From Desulfurococcales archaeon (GTDB taxonomy: Archaea > Thermoproteota > Thermoprotei_A > Sulfolobales > Acidilobaceae), in contig WAOT01000058.1 in the NCBI GenBank assembly GCA_015521115.1, positions 1 to 64,000 on the forward strand: a DNA stretch of 64,000 nucleotides. Direction: 5' to 3'. The notes under the pieces are model-generated. The model saw nothing but the letters and a program-made list of their open reading frames with translations, was not told the DNA's origin and made no database searches. A program made the translations under genes and the position numbers. Below are positions 8,206-16,800 of this stretch, in pieces. How positions within the stretch are numbered: the stretch's first letter is position 1; each line of letters begins with the position of its first letter.

Positions 8206-9039
8206 ATGAAGAAGAGCCTCGTCACAATCTTATTATCAATCATAATAGGATTATCACTTATATCGATATTATATTATAATTTAGCACATCAACATACACC
8301 CACCCAAAACAATACTCAGCCCCCACTCTCAAGGGGAGATCATAGCGTCCAGTTAGAAAATTATAGTGGTTGGAAAGGTGTAGAAAGCATGGTTACACCA
8401 CTGTATGATTATGTCAACACAGTTTTGGGTAGCTACGAGTTCTATGGTGACTTCTATTGGCCGTTTACCGGATCCCAGAACCCCTATCAGGATCTCATAG
8501 CACGAGGATCAGGTGTTATTATTGTGCAAGTCTTATCTGTTGAAAAGGTCTACCGTCATAACTTCTACGCCTACGTGGTCTACGAGTCGAGGGTAGATAA
8601 AGTACTCACACCCCCTGGAAATGCCCAGAACTCCTCAATGATAGAGGAGAATAAGACGATAGAGATTATCGTCCCAGCGTTCTTAACTAAGGAGGCAGTA
8701 AATAAGACAAACCTTACGATAGAGGATGTAGCAACCCCCTTCCCATTACTTGAGCCAGGGTACGAGTATATAGTCTTCGTAGACGTTAGAGTTGACGGAG
8801 TACACGTCCACTACGACTATGTCTGGGGGCCATGGGCCTACCTAGTAGTCGAAGGGAAAGTTTACAGCCTCGACAATATGGAGCCACCCGACAATGTCAA
8901 TCTAGACCCGACAATACTCTTCACAAGCCCCAATGTAAAATGGGAGCCATACCCGTACCCCCAGCTGAGGAGTATAGCTGTTCAAAAGCTTAGTGTCAAC
9001 GGAGAACCGCTAGACGCCTTCGTCTCTAGAATGACTTAG
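8206..9039 (+). CDS. Secreted or membrane-anchored protein of unknown function
   Basis: 277 residues. A signal or anchor sequence is clear (residues 3-26: positive start, then LVTILLSIIIGLSLISILYYN), followed by a Pro/Gln/Thr-rich linker and an exported domain with several N-glycosylation sequons (NSS, NKT, NLT). The domain is beta-rich, with Tyr/Trp-rich motifs (GYEYIVFVDVRVDG, DYVWGPWAYLVVEGK). Soluble part is probably outside the cell. No family recognised. It stands alone with its own promoter; a hairpin-containing spacer follows. Confidence 0.65.
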   Translation: MKKSLVTILLSIIIGLSLISILYYNLAHQHTPTQNNTQPPLSRGDHSVQLENYSGWKGVESMVTPLYDYVNTVLGSYEFYGDFYWPFTGSQNPYQDLIARGSGVIIVQVLSVEKVYRHNFYAYVVYESRVDKVLTPPGNAQNSSMIEENKTIEIIVPAFLTKEAVNKTNLTIEDVATPFPLLEPGYEYIVFVDVRVDGVHVHYDYVWGPWAYLVVEGKVYSLDNMEPPDNVNLDPTILFTSPNVKWEPYPYPQLRSIAVQKLSVNGEPLDAFVSRMT

Positions 9040-9130
9040 ACGACACAAAATATAAATCAACGTCCCCGAAACTTTCGGTCGAGAGAGCTACACACATAAC
9101 CCTCTAGCTCCAAGTGGAATAATATGCGGC

Positions 9131-9163
9131 CGATGACAGACCGTTGGGTGTCTGCCCGCATCG
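9131..9163. other. Interrupted stem-loop in the 9040-9306 spacer
   Basis: CGATG-a-CAGAC, an 8-base loop, then GTCTG-cccg-CATCG: two 5-bp helices separated by an internal loop. It lies between converging genes (secreted protein ending 9039, ATPase ending 9307). It might be a terminator or a small RNA; no coding frame supports a gene here. Confidence 0.3.
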
Positions 9164-9306
9164 TCGGACACGGTGAAGAGTCCCCTGGCTAGGAGGCCGC
9201 CCGTGACAGGACATCATGATATCACGGCTTGTCCACCAGCTAATGTCAACGCATCCCGTATGGTGGTCAATCTGTGCACTATATGTTGAGGTAATGAGGT
9301 GAAAGT

Positions 9307-10677
9307 TCAAGTGCACCCAGTGTTCCAGGAGAGATCTCCTGGGGTTATGATTTCCAGGTCTCCCCCTATCTTGGTTCCTTCATAGTCTCGTGTGTAGATG
9401 GCTATGGATATAGTGTATCCTGGGAGGATACTATTGACCCGGGCTCTTACCCTCTTAGCGATCTCAATGGCATGTGTTTGCGAGATCTTTGACCATTTCG
9501 CTTCGACTGCTAGAACTCTCTTTGACATATCATCCACGATTACATAGTCAACCCCAACCCCCTTATGGAGTAGGCGGCCGGCCCTCGAGATCTCGAGCTT
9601 AAGGGTATTTGACAACACGCTTAGGGCGTGCTGGGCAGCAAGCTGTTCCCACCCATCTGCTACTACCTCTCTAAACCTTCTCTCAATAATCCTCCGGCCT
9701 CTACCAACTGTTAGGAGGTAGCGGGTTGGCTCTATAATGTGATAATATGAGTATAGGAGTCTGTCCCTCAGTCTTAGGAGTCTCCTCTTCCTCCTCTCCG
9801 GGACTAAAGGCTCATACTCAACGAGGCCGAGGAGCATGAGGGTGGAGAGATACCTGCTTACATGGCCTACAGGTAGGCCTGTAAAACCCGATATTTCTCC
9901 CAGTGTCCGCTTCCCCTCAGCTAACGCCCTCAGTATCGAGGTATAAGGTGCAGGGTTCCTCACCTCGTCTCTCAGAAGCATGAGAGGCTCATCCTCTAGC
10001 ACACCATCAGGGGCGAAGAGATTGAGGTAGGCCTCCAAGGGGCTAAGGTGGGAGCGCCACTCCACTAGATACCTCGGGATCCCCCCAACTAACGAGAACA
10101 CCTCTACGAGCTCATTAGGCGAGTAGCCCGGAAGAAAGCTTGCTATACACCAGGGCGGAAGCTCATGGAGTTTCATCCTAACCCTCGCTCTACCGTAGAG
10201 TGGGGCCCCGCCCCCCGCTATTTCCCGCAATACTACGCCCACTATGCTACCCGAGAGTACCAGTACCATACCGGATCCTTGCAGCACATGGTCAACAAAT
10301 CTCTGTATCTCGGATATGACCCCTGGATACGAGCGGGCCCAATAGGTAATCTCGTCTATTATTATGGCAAGCCTATCCCGCCATAACTTTGAGGCATACT
10401 CTAAGAGCACATCTACACCGGGATACCTAGCTTTAGAAAACCCTTGGAGGCCCAACTGCTCCTCGAACGCTCTCGCTAGCCCGGCTAGGTTGATCTCGTG
10501 AGAGTACATCCCGGCCTGGTAATAGACATGTGGTTTATCACGGGCCCACTCTAGAAGTAGCCTTGTCTTACCTATTCTTCTCCTCCCATATACAAGTACG
10601 AGTCCCCTACCTCTATTCCAGGCCTCCTCAAGGATATTCAGTTCCTTTCGCCTGTTAACGAAAACTCCAGGATCCAT
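9307..10677 (-). CDS. Archaeal AAA ATPase with C-terminal DUF234 nuclease-like domain
   Basis: About 456 residues. N-terminal ATPase (PF01637 type): Walker A YGRRRIGKTRLL (about residues 31-42) and Walker B LAIIIDEITYW (about 103-113), then a winged-helix segment (about 225-280). The C-terminal DUF234 region carries GVDYVIVDD...VLAVEAKWSK, resembling the D...ExK core of restriction-type nucleases. Such ATPases are abundant, fast-evolving and of unclear role, often linked to mobile DNA or stress. Start chosen at ATG 10677 because AGGTGA lies 6 bases upstream; GTG 10686 is the alternative. A TATA-like stretch sits near 10705-10720. Family firm, function unknown. Confidence 0.85.
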   Translation of the reverse strand: MDPGVFVNRRKELNILEEAWNRGRGLVLVYGRRRIGKTRLLLEWARDKPHVYYQAGMYSHEINLAGLARAFEEQLGLQGFSKARYPGVDVLLEYASKLWRDRLAIIIDEITYWARSYPGVISEIQRFVDHVLQGSGMVLVLSGSIVGVVLREIAGGGAPLYGRARVRMKLHELPPWCIASFLPGYSPNELVEVFSLVGGIPRYLVEWRSHLSPLEAYLNLFAPDGVLEDEPLMLLRDEVRNPAPYTSILRALAEGKRTLGEISGFTGLPVGHVSRYLSTLMLLGLVEYEPLVPERRKRRLLRLRDRLLYSYYHIIEPTRYLLTVGRGRRIIERRFREVVADGWEQLAAQHALSVLSNTLKLEISRAGRLLHKGVGVDYVIVDDMSKRVLAVEAKWSKISQTHAIEIAKRVRARVNSILPGYTISIAIYTRDYEGTKIGGDLEIITPGDLSWNTGCT

Positions 10678-10802
10678 GGATGTCACCTGTAGTCTAGGCT
10701 TTTCCTATTATACTATTATTGTGATACCGTTGGAGTATAATACTCTAGCTGTAACAATCGGACTGTAGAGGCCGGTAGGCTTGATGGAGGCATGAACTAG
10801 GG

Positions 10803-11384
10803 TTAAAGGTGTAGGTGGAGTGTTATCCAAGCTAGATCTTCTATGGCTTCGAGGAGGTCTAGGGCGTGGTAGATTGTGTGGGGACTCCATACTAGGGCCC
10901 CGTGTCTTTCGAGGACTATAACGTTGCAGCCCCTCGCCGCCTCCCGGGCTACTGCTAAGGCCAGCTCCTCTGTCCCAGGTCTTATGTAGGGCACGTGGCC
11001 TATGCAGGTGACCTGTATTCCCGCCTCGCTTAGGAGTGAGGGGTCTAAGCTCTGCCCTCTATAGGTCAGGGTCAGGAGAGCTTTGGGGTGTGCGTGAACC
11101 GCTGCTAAGGCGTGGGGCTGGTGCCTGTAGAGGTAGAGGTGCATCCTCCACTCGCTCGTGGGCCTCCCCTTAATAACTGCTCCTTGGAGGTCTAGGACTG
11201 CTATGTGCTCCGCCTTTAGGAGGGGCCGGGGTAGCCCGGTGGGGCTCATATAGACTATGCCGTTCTCCCGGTCGACTATGCTGGCGTTTCCCCCTCGAAC
11301 CTGGACTATACCCCTCTGGTACATCCACTTCATAACATCGGATATGGCCTCCTCCGGGCTGCGGCCGTATGCGTGCTCCCTCAT
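10803..11384 (-). CDS. Class II aldolase/adducin family protein
   Basis: About 193 residues of the L-fuculose-phosphate-aldolase fold. Visible motifs are VRGGNASIVD (phosphate loop), YMSPTGLPRP, the zinc pair in AVHAHPKALLTLTY and a third zinc histidine in LERHGALVWS. Members cleave or dehydrate phosphorylated sugars; archaeal relatives supply lactaldehyde or act in methylthioribose metabolism, so the substrate is open. Start chosen at ATG 11384, preceded by AAGGTG and 15 bases after the methyltransferase stop; the longer reading from 11453 overlaps that gene. Probably co-transcribed with it. Confidence 0.82.
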   Translation of the reverse strand: MREHAYGRSPEEAISDVMKWMYQRGIVQVRGGNASIVDRENGIVYMSPTGLPRPLLKAEHIAVLDLQGAVIKGRPTSEWRMHLYLYRHQPHALAAVHAHPKALLTLTYRGQSLDPSLLSEAGIQVTCIGHVPYIRPGTEELALAVAREAARGCNVIVLERHGALVWSPHTIYHALDLLEAIEDLAWITLHLHL

Positions 11385-11398
11385 CGTGGGTGCACCTT

Positions 11399-11983
11399 CT
11401 AGGGTGCCTGCTTGTGGCGTCCTATGACGTATATGTAGACGGTCTTCTGCCACCCGCTCTTCCCGATGACCTTGACAGGTATCCAGTTTGGTATGGGGAA
11501 GTCGAGTGTAGCCACCCTCGAACCCGGGCTCAGCTCGACCTCAAGCTTTGGGGCTAGGGCCTCGTTTATGCTTGAGAGGAGGTACATATATACGGCTGTC
11601 GCGTCGCTCACATCTATCTCCATAAAGTCTGCGTTTAGGACTACGACCCGGTCAGCAACACCTTCCCGAGCGGCCCTCTCGAGGGCCTCCATAGCGAGAT
11701 CCCTGTTGATCTCCACGCAGACGCTCCTCCTGACCCCATAGTATTTTGCTGCGTATACGACAACCCTCCCGTCCCCGCATCCGAGGTCGTAGAAGACGTC
11801 GTCAGGCCCGAGCTCGAGGGAGTCGAGGATCGTGGGTATAACCTCATACCTCACCGGCACGAAGGGGACTATCTGCCTACTACCCAGCACTAGGGCGAGC
11901 CTCAGGATCCACTCCTGGGCTTTTTGGAGCAGCCTCTCAGTGTCATCACCGCCTCTACTGCTGGTGAGCTGTTGCCCGCTCAT
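11399..11983 (-). CDS. aKMT-like protein lysine methyltransferase (class I SAM fold)
   Basis: 194 residues. SAM-binding motif I is VFYDLGCGDGRVVVYAAKYYG (about residues 62-82, split by strands), followed by the acidic SVCVEIN and LNADFMEIDVSDATAVYMYLLSS. PFVPVRYEV before motif I, the LLSSINEALAPKLE stretch and the ending TVYIYVIGRHK closely resemble crenarchaeal aKMT4, a DOT1-like enzyme that methylates lysines of chromatin and other proteins. The N-terminal 35 residues are extra and helical. It precedes the aldolase gene in an apparent two-gene unit. Confidence 0.8.
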   Translation of the reverse strand: MSGQQLTSSRGGDDTERLLQKAQEWILRLALVLGSRQIVPFVPVRYEVIPTILDSLELGPDDVFYDLGCGDGRVVVYAAKYYGVRRSVCVEINRDLAMEALERAAREGVADRVVVLNADFMEIDVSDATAVYMYLLSSINEALAPKLEVELSPGSRVATLDFPIPNWIPVKVIGKSGWQKTVYIYVIGRHKQAP

Positions 11984-12079
11984 GGGTCATCATATACTTT
12001 ACAATTAGGCAACCACACAAATTAAACGTGTAACACCCCAGTAATACTAAAACCACAAGCCAACGGTGAGTGATGAGGC

Positions 12080-13018
12080 TTGAACCCCCCATGCATAATA
12101 GGTTGCGGTGCAATGGGGGGCCTACTAGCCCTCCAACTCTACAAGGCCACCGCCACCCCACCCATATGTATAACGAGGAGAGGGGAGCAGGCGGGTTACC
12201 TCCAAGCCAACGGGCTTACAGTCAGCCTCCCACAAGGGAGAGTATTCCATGTGCCAGTCAGAGCCTACCCGGCGGAGGAGGTCGCCGGAACGCTATGCAG
12301 ACGGGCGGTTGTCTCCGTTAAGGCCTACGACCTCCCCAAGGCGCTGGATGTAGCTAAAGAGACGGGCGTGGACGATGCCTGGGTACTGGTTAACGGGCTC
12401 GTCGGCGAAGACCTCATGAGGGATCTCGGCTTCAAGCCACGCTTCATAGTCTCCACCTACGGGGCGACCCGTGTTAGCGACACGGAGGTGGAGGTCAGGG
12501 GCTCGGGTGTCCACCTAATAGGATCCCCGGAGGGGCTAGACGGTGAGAGCTGCCGTCTCTCCCTCACGCTATCACGGGGAGGGGCGGACGCCTATTGTGT
12601 AGGCAATATAACACCCTGGAGGATCGAGAAGGCGGCCGTGAACGCTGCGATAAACGGGATCACCTCCATACTCGACTCCGAGAACGGTATCATCACCTCT
12701 AACCCCTACGCCCGCAGCCTAGCGGAGAGGGTGGGCTCCGAGGCCGAGAGGATAATCCAGGCCCTTAAACTGGGGAACGTGGCGAGGAGCATTGTAGAGG
12801 AGATCCTAAGGGTTGCTGAGGAGACAGCAGGCAACGTCTCCAGCATGCTCCAGGATCTCCGCAGCTGCAGGGGGACGGAGGCAGACTCAATCTATAAGCC
12901 GCTCATAGAGCTAGCAAGGCAGTCGGGCTTAAAGGCCGGAACTATTGAAACCCTATATATTACTGTGAAGGCGATAGAATGGGGTGGCCACAGGTGCAGG
13001 AGAAGCGCAAGAAGATGA
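12080..13018 (+). CDS. panE: Ketopantoate reductase (2-dehydropantoate 2-reductase)
   Basis: Reduces ketopantoate to pantoate with NAD(P)H, in the coenzyme A pathway. The Rossmann motif GCGAMGGLLA is at residues 8-17, the conserved VVSVKAYD follows at about 78-85, the catalytic lysine lies in WRIEKAAVNAAINGITS (about 180), and the C-terminal domain carries SSMLQDLRSCRGTEADSI. 312 residues is normal. Start is TTG 12080, after GTGATGAGG. The gene ends in an ATGA-type overlap with panB, so the two are translated as one operon catalysing consecutive steps. Confidence 0.88.
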   Translation: MNPPCIIGCGAMGGLLALQLYKATATPPICITRRGEQAGYLQANGLTVSLPQGRVFHVPVRAYPAEEVAGTLCRRAVVSVKAYDLPKALDVAKETGVDDAWVLVNGLVGEDLMRDLGFKPRFIVSTYGATRVSDTEVEVRGSGVHLIGSPEGLDGESCRLSLTLSRGGADAYCVGNITPWRIEKAAVNAAINGITSILDSENGIITSNPYARSLAERVGSEAERIIQALKLGNVARSIVEEILRVAEETAGNVSSMLQDLRSCRGTEADSIYKPLIELARQSGLKAGTIETLYITVKAIEWGGHRCRRSARR

Positions 13019-13770
13019 CGGCAAGACGAATAATGAAGATGAAAGGCCGAGAGAAGATCGCAATGGTCACAGCATACACATACCACCAAGCAAGACTAGC
13101 GGACGAAGCAGGCATAGACGCGATCCTAGTGGGGGACAGCCTAGGGATGGTCATATACGGATACCCCACAACACTCCAAGTAACACTCCAAGACATGATC
13201 AGGCACACCCAGGCGGTGGCGAACGCCAAGCCAAGAGCCCTAATCGTGACAGACATGCCCATAGGGACATACGAGCCCAGCACCAGGGACGCAGTAATCA
13301 GCGCAATACAACTAGCAAGGGCAGGAGCAGAGGCGGTGAAACTAGAAGGAGGAACCGAGTACACAGACAGGGTGAAAGCAATAGTACAAGCAGGGATCCC
13401 AGTAATGGGCCACATAGGCCTAACCCCACAGAGGCACCTAAGAATAGGGGGGTACAAACAACAAGGGAAAACACCCCAGCAGGAGAGACAGCTCATTCAA
13501 GACGCCCTAGCCCTCCAAGAGGCGGGGGCGTTCGCAATAGTAATAGAATACACAAACCCCGACGTAGCCAAGAAGATAACCGGGAAACTAGAGATCCCCA
13601 CAATATGCATAGGAGCAGGCCCCCACTGCGACGGCCAGGTATTAGTGTTACACGACCTCCTAGGAATAACACCAAACCCACCACCATTCACAAAACAATA
13701 CGCAAACCTACAAGAAACAATCAAAAGTGCAATAAAACAATATATTAATGATATAAAAAGAATCTTATAA
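13015..13770 (+). CDS. panB: Ketopantoate hydroxymethyltransferase
   Basis: Transfers a one-carbon unit from a methylene-pterin to alpha-ketoisovalerate, making ketopantoate, the substrate of the neighbouring PanE. The TIM barrel is complete: VGDSLGMVIYGY and DMPIGTYEPS (metal-binding Asp), AVKLEGG, VMGHIGLTPQ, AIVIEYTNPDV (catalytic Glu) and GAGPHCDGQVLVLHDLLG. Start placed at ATG 13015, overlapping the panE stop TGA as ATGA, with AGGAG about 12 bases upstream; ATG 12979 and GTG 12994 are longer alternatives. Wobble positions are strikingly free of T over the first 160 codons (see findings). Confidence 0.93.
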   Translation: MTARRIMKMKGREKIAMVTAYTYHQARLADEAGIDAILVGDSLGMVIYGYPTTLQVTLQDMIRHTQAVANAKPRALIVTDMPIGTYEPSTRDAVISAIQLARAGAEAVKLEGGTEYTDRVKAIVQAGIPVMGHIGLTPQRHLRIGGYKQQGKTPQQERQLIQDALALQEAGAFAIVIEYTNPDVAKKITGKLEIPTICIGAGPHCDGQVLVLHDLLGITPNPPPFTKQYANLQETIKSAIKQYINDIKRIL

Positions 13771-13788
13771 AAATTATGTTTCAGACGT

Positions 13789-13847
13789 CTAAGAATTTAT
13801 ATCGAAAGCGAGTTAGAATGTGATAAATTGGGTTGAGAGGGGGAAGG
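13789..13847 (+). promoter_or_regulatory. Promoter and ribosome site of the receptor kinase
   Basis: GAATTTATATCG near 13790-13801 is a TATA-type element about 50 bases before the ATG at 13849. The purine run GAGAGGGGGAAGGG at 13834-13847 forms a strong ribosome-binding region directly before the start. Confidence 0.45.
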
Positions 13848-13848
13848 G

Positions 13849-16800
13849 ATGGACAGATTTGTTCCTTCCAAGTTAATATATATTAAAAATATAATGTTAC
13901 AATTAGTTATATTGATTATATTAATATCAATTATATTAAATATTATGACACATTCTATCTATGTGCGACAGCCTCCCCAGACACTGGTTATTGCATGGTT
14001 ATCTCCGGATCTGGGAGGAGAGGTGCTAAGTGTTGCGTGGAGTCCCGATGGTAGCAAGGTTGCGGCAGGTACATGGGAAAGTCACAAAGTTTTCGTGATT
14101 GATGCAAATAATGGTATGGTAATTTGGGAAAGCTCAGACCTAGGTGGAGGAGTTCAGGACAGGAAAGGTCTGGCATGGAGTCCTGACGGCAGTAAGGTTG
14201 CGGTAGGAACAATGAGTGATAGATTAATTATATTGAATGCTTCGAATGGCCAGGAGCTATGGAGAAGCGACTCACTGGGAGGGGACGTTGAGTGCGTTTC
14301 CTGGAGCCCAGATGGCGGGAGAGTAGCAATAGGTACAGGCTATCCTAGTGGTAAAAGAGTAATAGTATTTGATGGTGATAATGGCGAAATTCTCTGGCAA
14401 TCCGATAACTTAGGGGGCTACGTGTATAGTGTTGTATGGAGTCCAGACGGTAGCAAGATTGCAACAGGGACTACCTCCAATAAAGTTTATGTTTTTAATG
14501 CAACTTCAGGAGCATTAAAATGGGTGAGCGATGATCTGGGCGGTATAATAGATGTGGAAAGCTTGGCTTGGAGTCCTAACGGAAGCATGCTAGCCGCTGG
14601 AACGGGAAATGGTAAGGTGGTGGTTTTTGACGCAGAATATGGAATTGTAGTATGGGAGAACGATATTTTCGGAGCAATTATAAGGAGTATAGCCTGGACT
14701 CCTGACGGAAGTAAAATAGTTGCGGGAGGAGATGCCAATAAAATTGTTCTTCTGGATGCATATACTGGCCGGATAATTTGGTTAAGCGAAGACCTAGGTG
14801 GAGACATTTATAGCATCTCACTTAGTTCTGACGGCTCACTAGTAGTTGCGGGAACACGGAATAATAGAGTTTATGTCTTAGATATGAGTGGCGGCAATAT
14901 TTTATGGGCGAGCGATGATTTAGGAGATCGCGTTTGGAGCGTTTCATGGAACCCGATGAATAATCAAATTGCAGTTGGAACCGGTAGTAATAAGGTATAC
15001 GAGTTTGGCGGTGCGGCAGGTACAGGTGTTTTTCGTATTCCCTCATTGAGTGCGATACAGTTATCTCCTAATATAAATATAACTCTGACGTTTCATGATC
15101 CTCGAGATAATAGTACTCTACTAGTAACATTGAATAATTCTATACAATATGTATATGCTTCTCCGGGCATGCATAACATAACGATAACAATAATCCCTAC
15201 AATAGGGTCGAGCCATTCAACCACCTTAACAATAGGTGTGGTAAGCCTTCAACTAATTAACCTCACAGACTCAATAAAACAGGTAGTCAGAAATATTTCA
15301 AGCCAGCTAGCCTCACTAAATATAAAAGCCTCCAGCCAAGCAGGAGCGAATATAACAATAACGTGGAGCAATGGTAGCTGGTCGATAAGCCTCAATCAGG
15401 GAGAGAACATTAGTCTCTTAGCTACTCCAGGGAGATATAATGTTACAGTAGAGCTTGTTGAGCCCCAGGACTATATCGGTTCCTTGAGTGGCCTGGTGGG
15501 CACGTTTAGCCTAGACCTCGACCCTGGAGAGAATAGAACTTTTGAGCTCCCAGGCTACAATGAGCTCCTTGGAAGACTAATAATACAGACAGCCGACACG
15601 CCTGCAAATCTATCTGTTCAGTGGATTAACGGTAGCACGAGCCTATACCTTGAAGCTAGCGAAGAGATGGTGCTTTGGGCGGCTCCTGGGAGTTATACTG
15701 TGGAGGTGGTTCTGCCTAGGCCTTCGAACTATGTGGGCCCTGAGAGCGGGCTCCGCGGGGAGTATCAGGTTAGCGTGGAGCCTGGGAGGGTTGAGATCCT
15801 CACTCTACCATGCTATCGGGATCTCCTGGGGAGCCTTACCCTCCAAGCTAACGACGTAGTTGGGGCTAATGTCACACTATCGTGGAGCGGTGGAAGTTGG
15901 AGGGCCACGCTCAGCCCCGGCAATAATATGACCCTGTGGGCTGCCCCCGGGAGTTACAGCTTCACTATTAGCCTACCTAAGCCTCCAAGCTATCTTGGCC
16001 CTGAAACGGCCCTACGATGGGCTTTGAACGTTAGCGTTAAGGCGGGTGGGAACGAGACCGTTGTGCTCCCTGGCTATGATGATTTACTGGCTAGGCTAAC
16101 CCTGAAGGCTGGTGGAGCGGGGGTTAGCCTCACTCTATCGTGGCCTGGTAGGTGGAGCGGGGAAGTGTCCCTTTCACCGGGCGAGGCTCGGAGCTTCTAC
16201 GCGGCCCCCGGAGACGTGGCCGTCAGGGCTAGGCTCCAGCGGCCTCGGCACTACGTGGGGGGCCTTGGAGCGCTGGAGTGGAGCGGTAGCATCTCCCTCT
16301 CCCCCGGCGGCCAGGAAACCGTATCTATTCCAGGGTATGATGAAGTGCTAGGCAGGCTAGACTTTAACCTAGGAGGTGTTAAGGGTGTTCTAGTGATCAG
16401 TTGGGAGGGTGGCCGGGAGGAGGTTAGAGTAGATAATGGTAGCCTAACTGTTTGGGCTGCCCCAGGCGAGTATAACGTTACCCCCGTGCCCCTGAACCTG
16501 CCGGGCAATGTTGTAGGCGGCATGGAGGCCTATTTCCGCGGCGGAGCCCTCTCTAGGAGTATTAGCTTGGAAGCGGGCGGGAGCTACGAGCTAACCTTCA
16601 CGGAGGAGGACTTCCTCTCTAGGCTTGCCACGCTCGTCATCAGGCAGCCAGTCGATGGCTGGGTCGTGGTGGAGTGGCCCGGTGGGTCGAGGGGATTCAA
16701 CGTGAGCGGCGGGGAGCCCCTAACAGTATACGCTCCCCCGGGACAATACACAGTTAAAGCATACGACTCCAACGGTAACCTACTGAACACTACAATCGTA

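Noticed and set aside
12984-13748. 254-residue same-strand ORF in another frame of panB
   Set aside because: Composition is Arg/Asn/Pro-rich and arises from the T-poor wobble positions of panB, which removes stop codons in the shifted frame.
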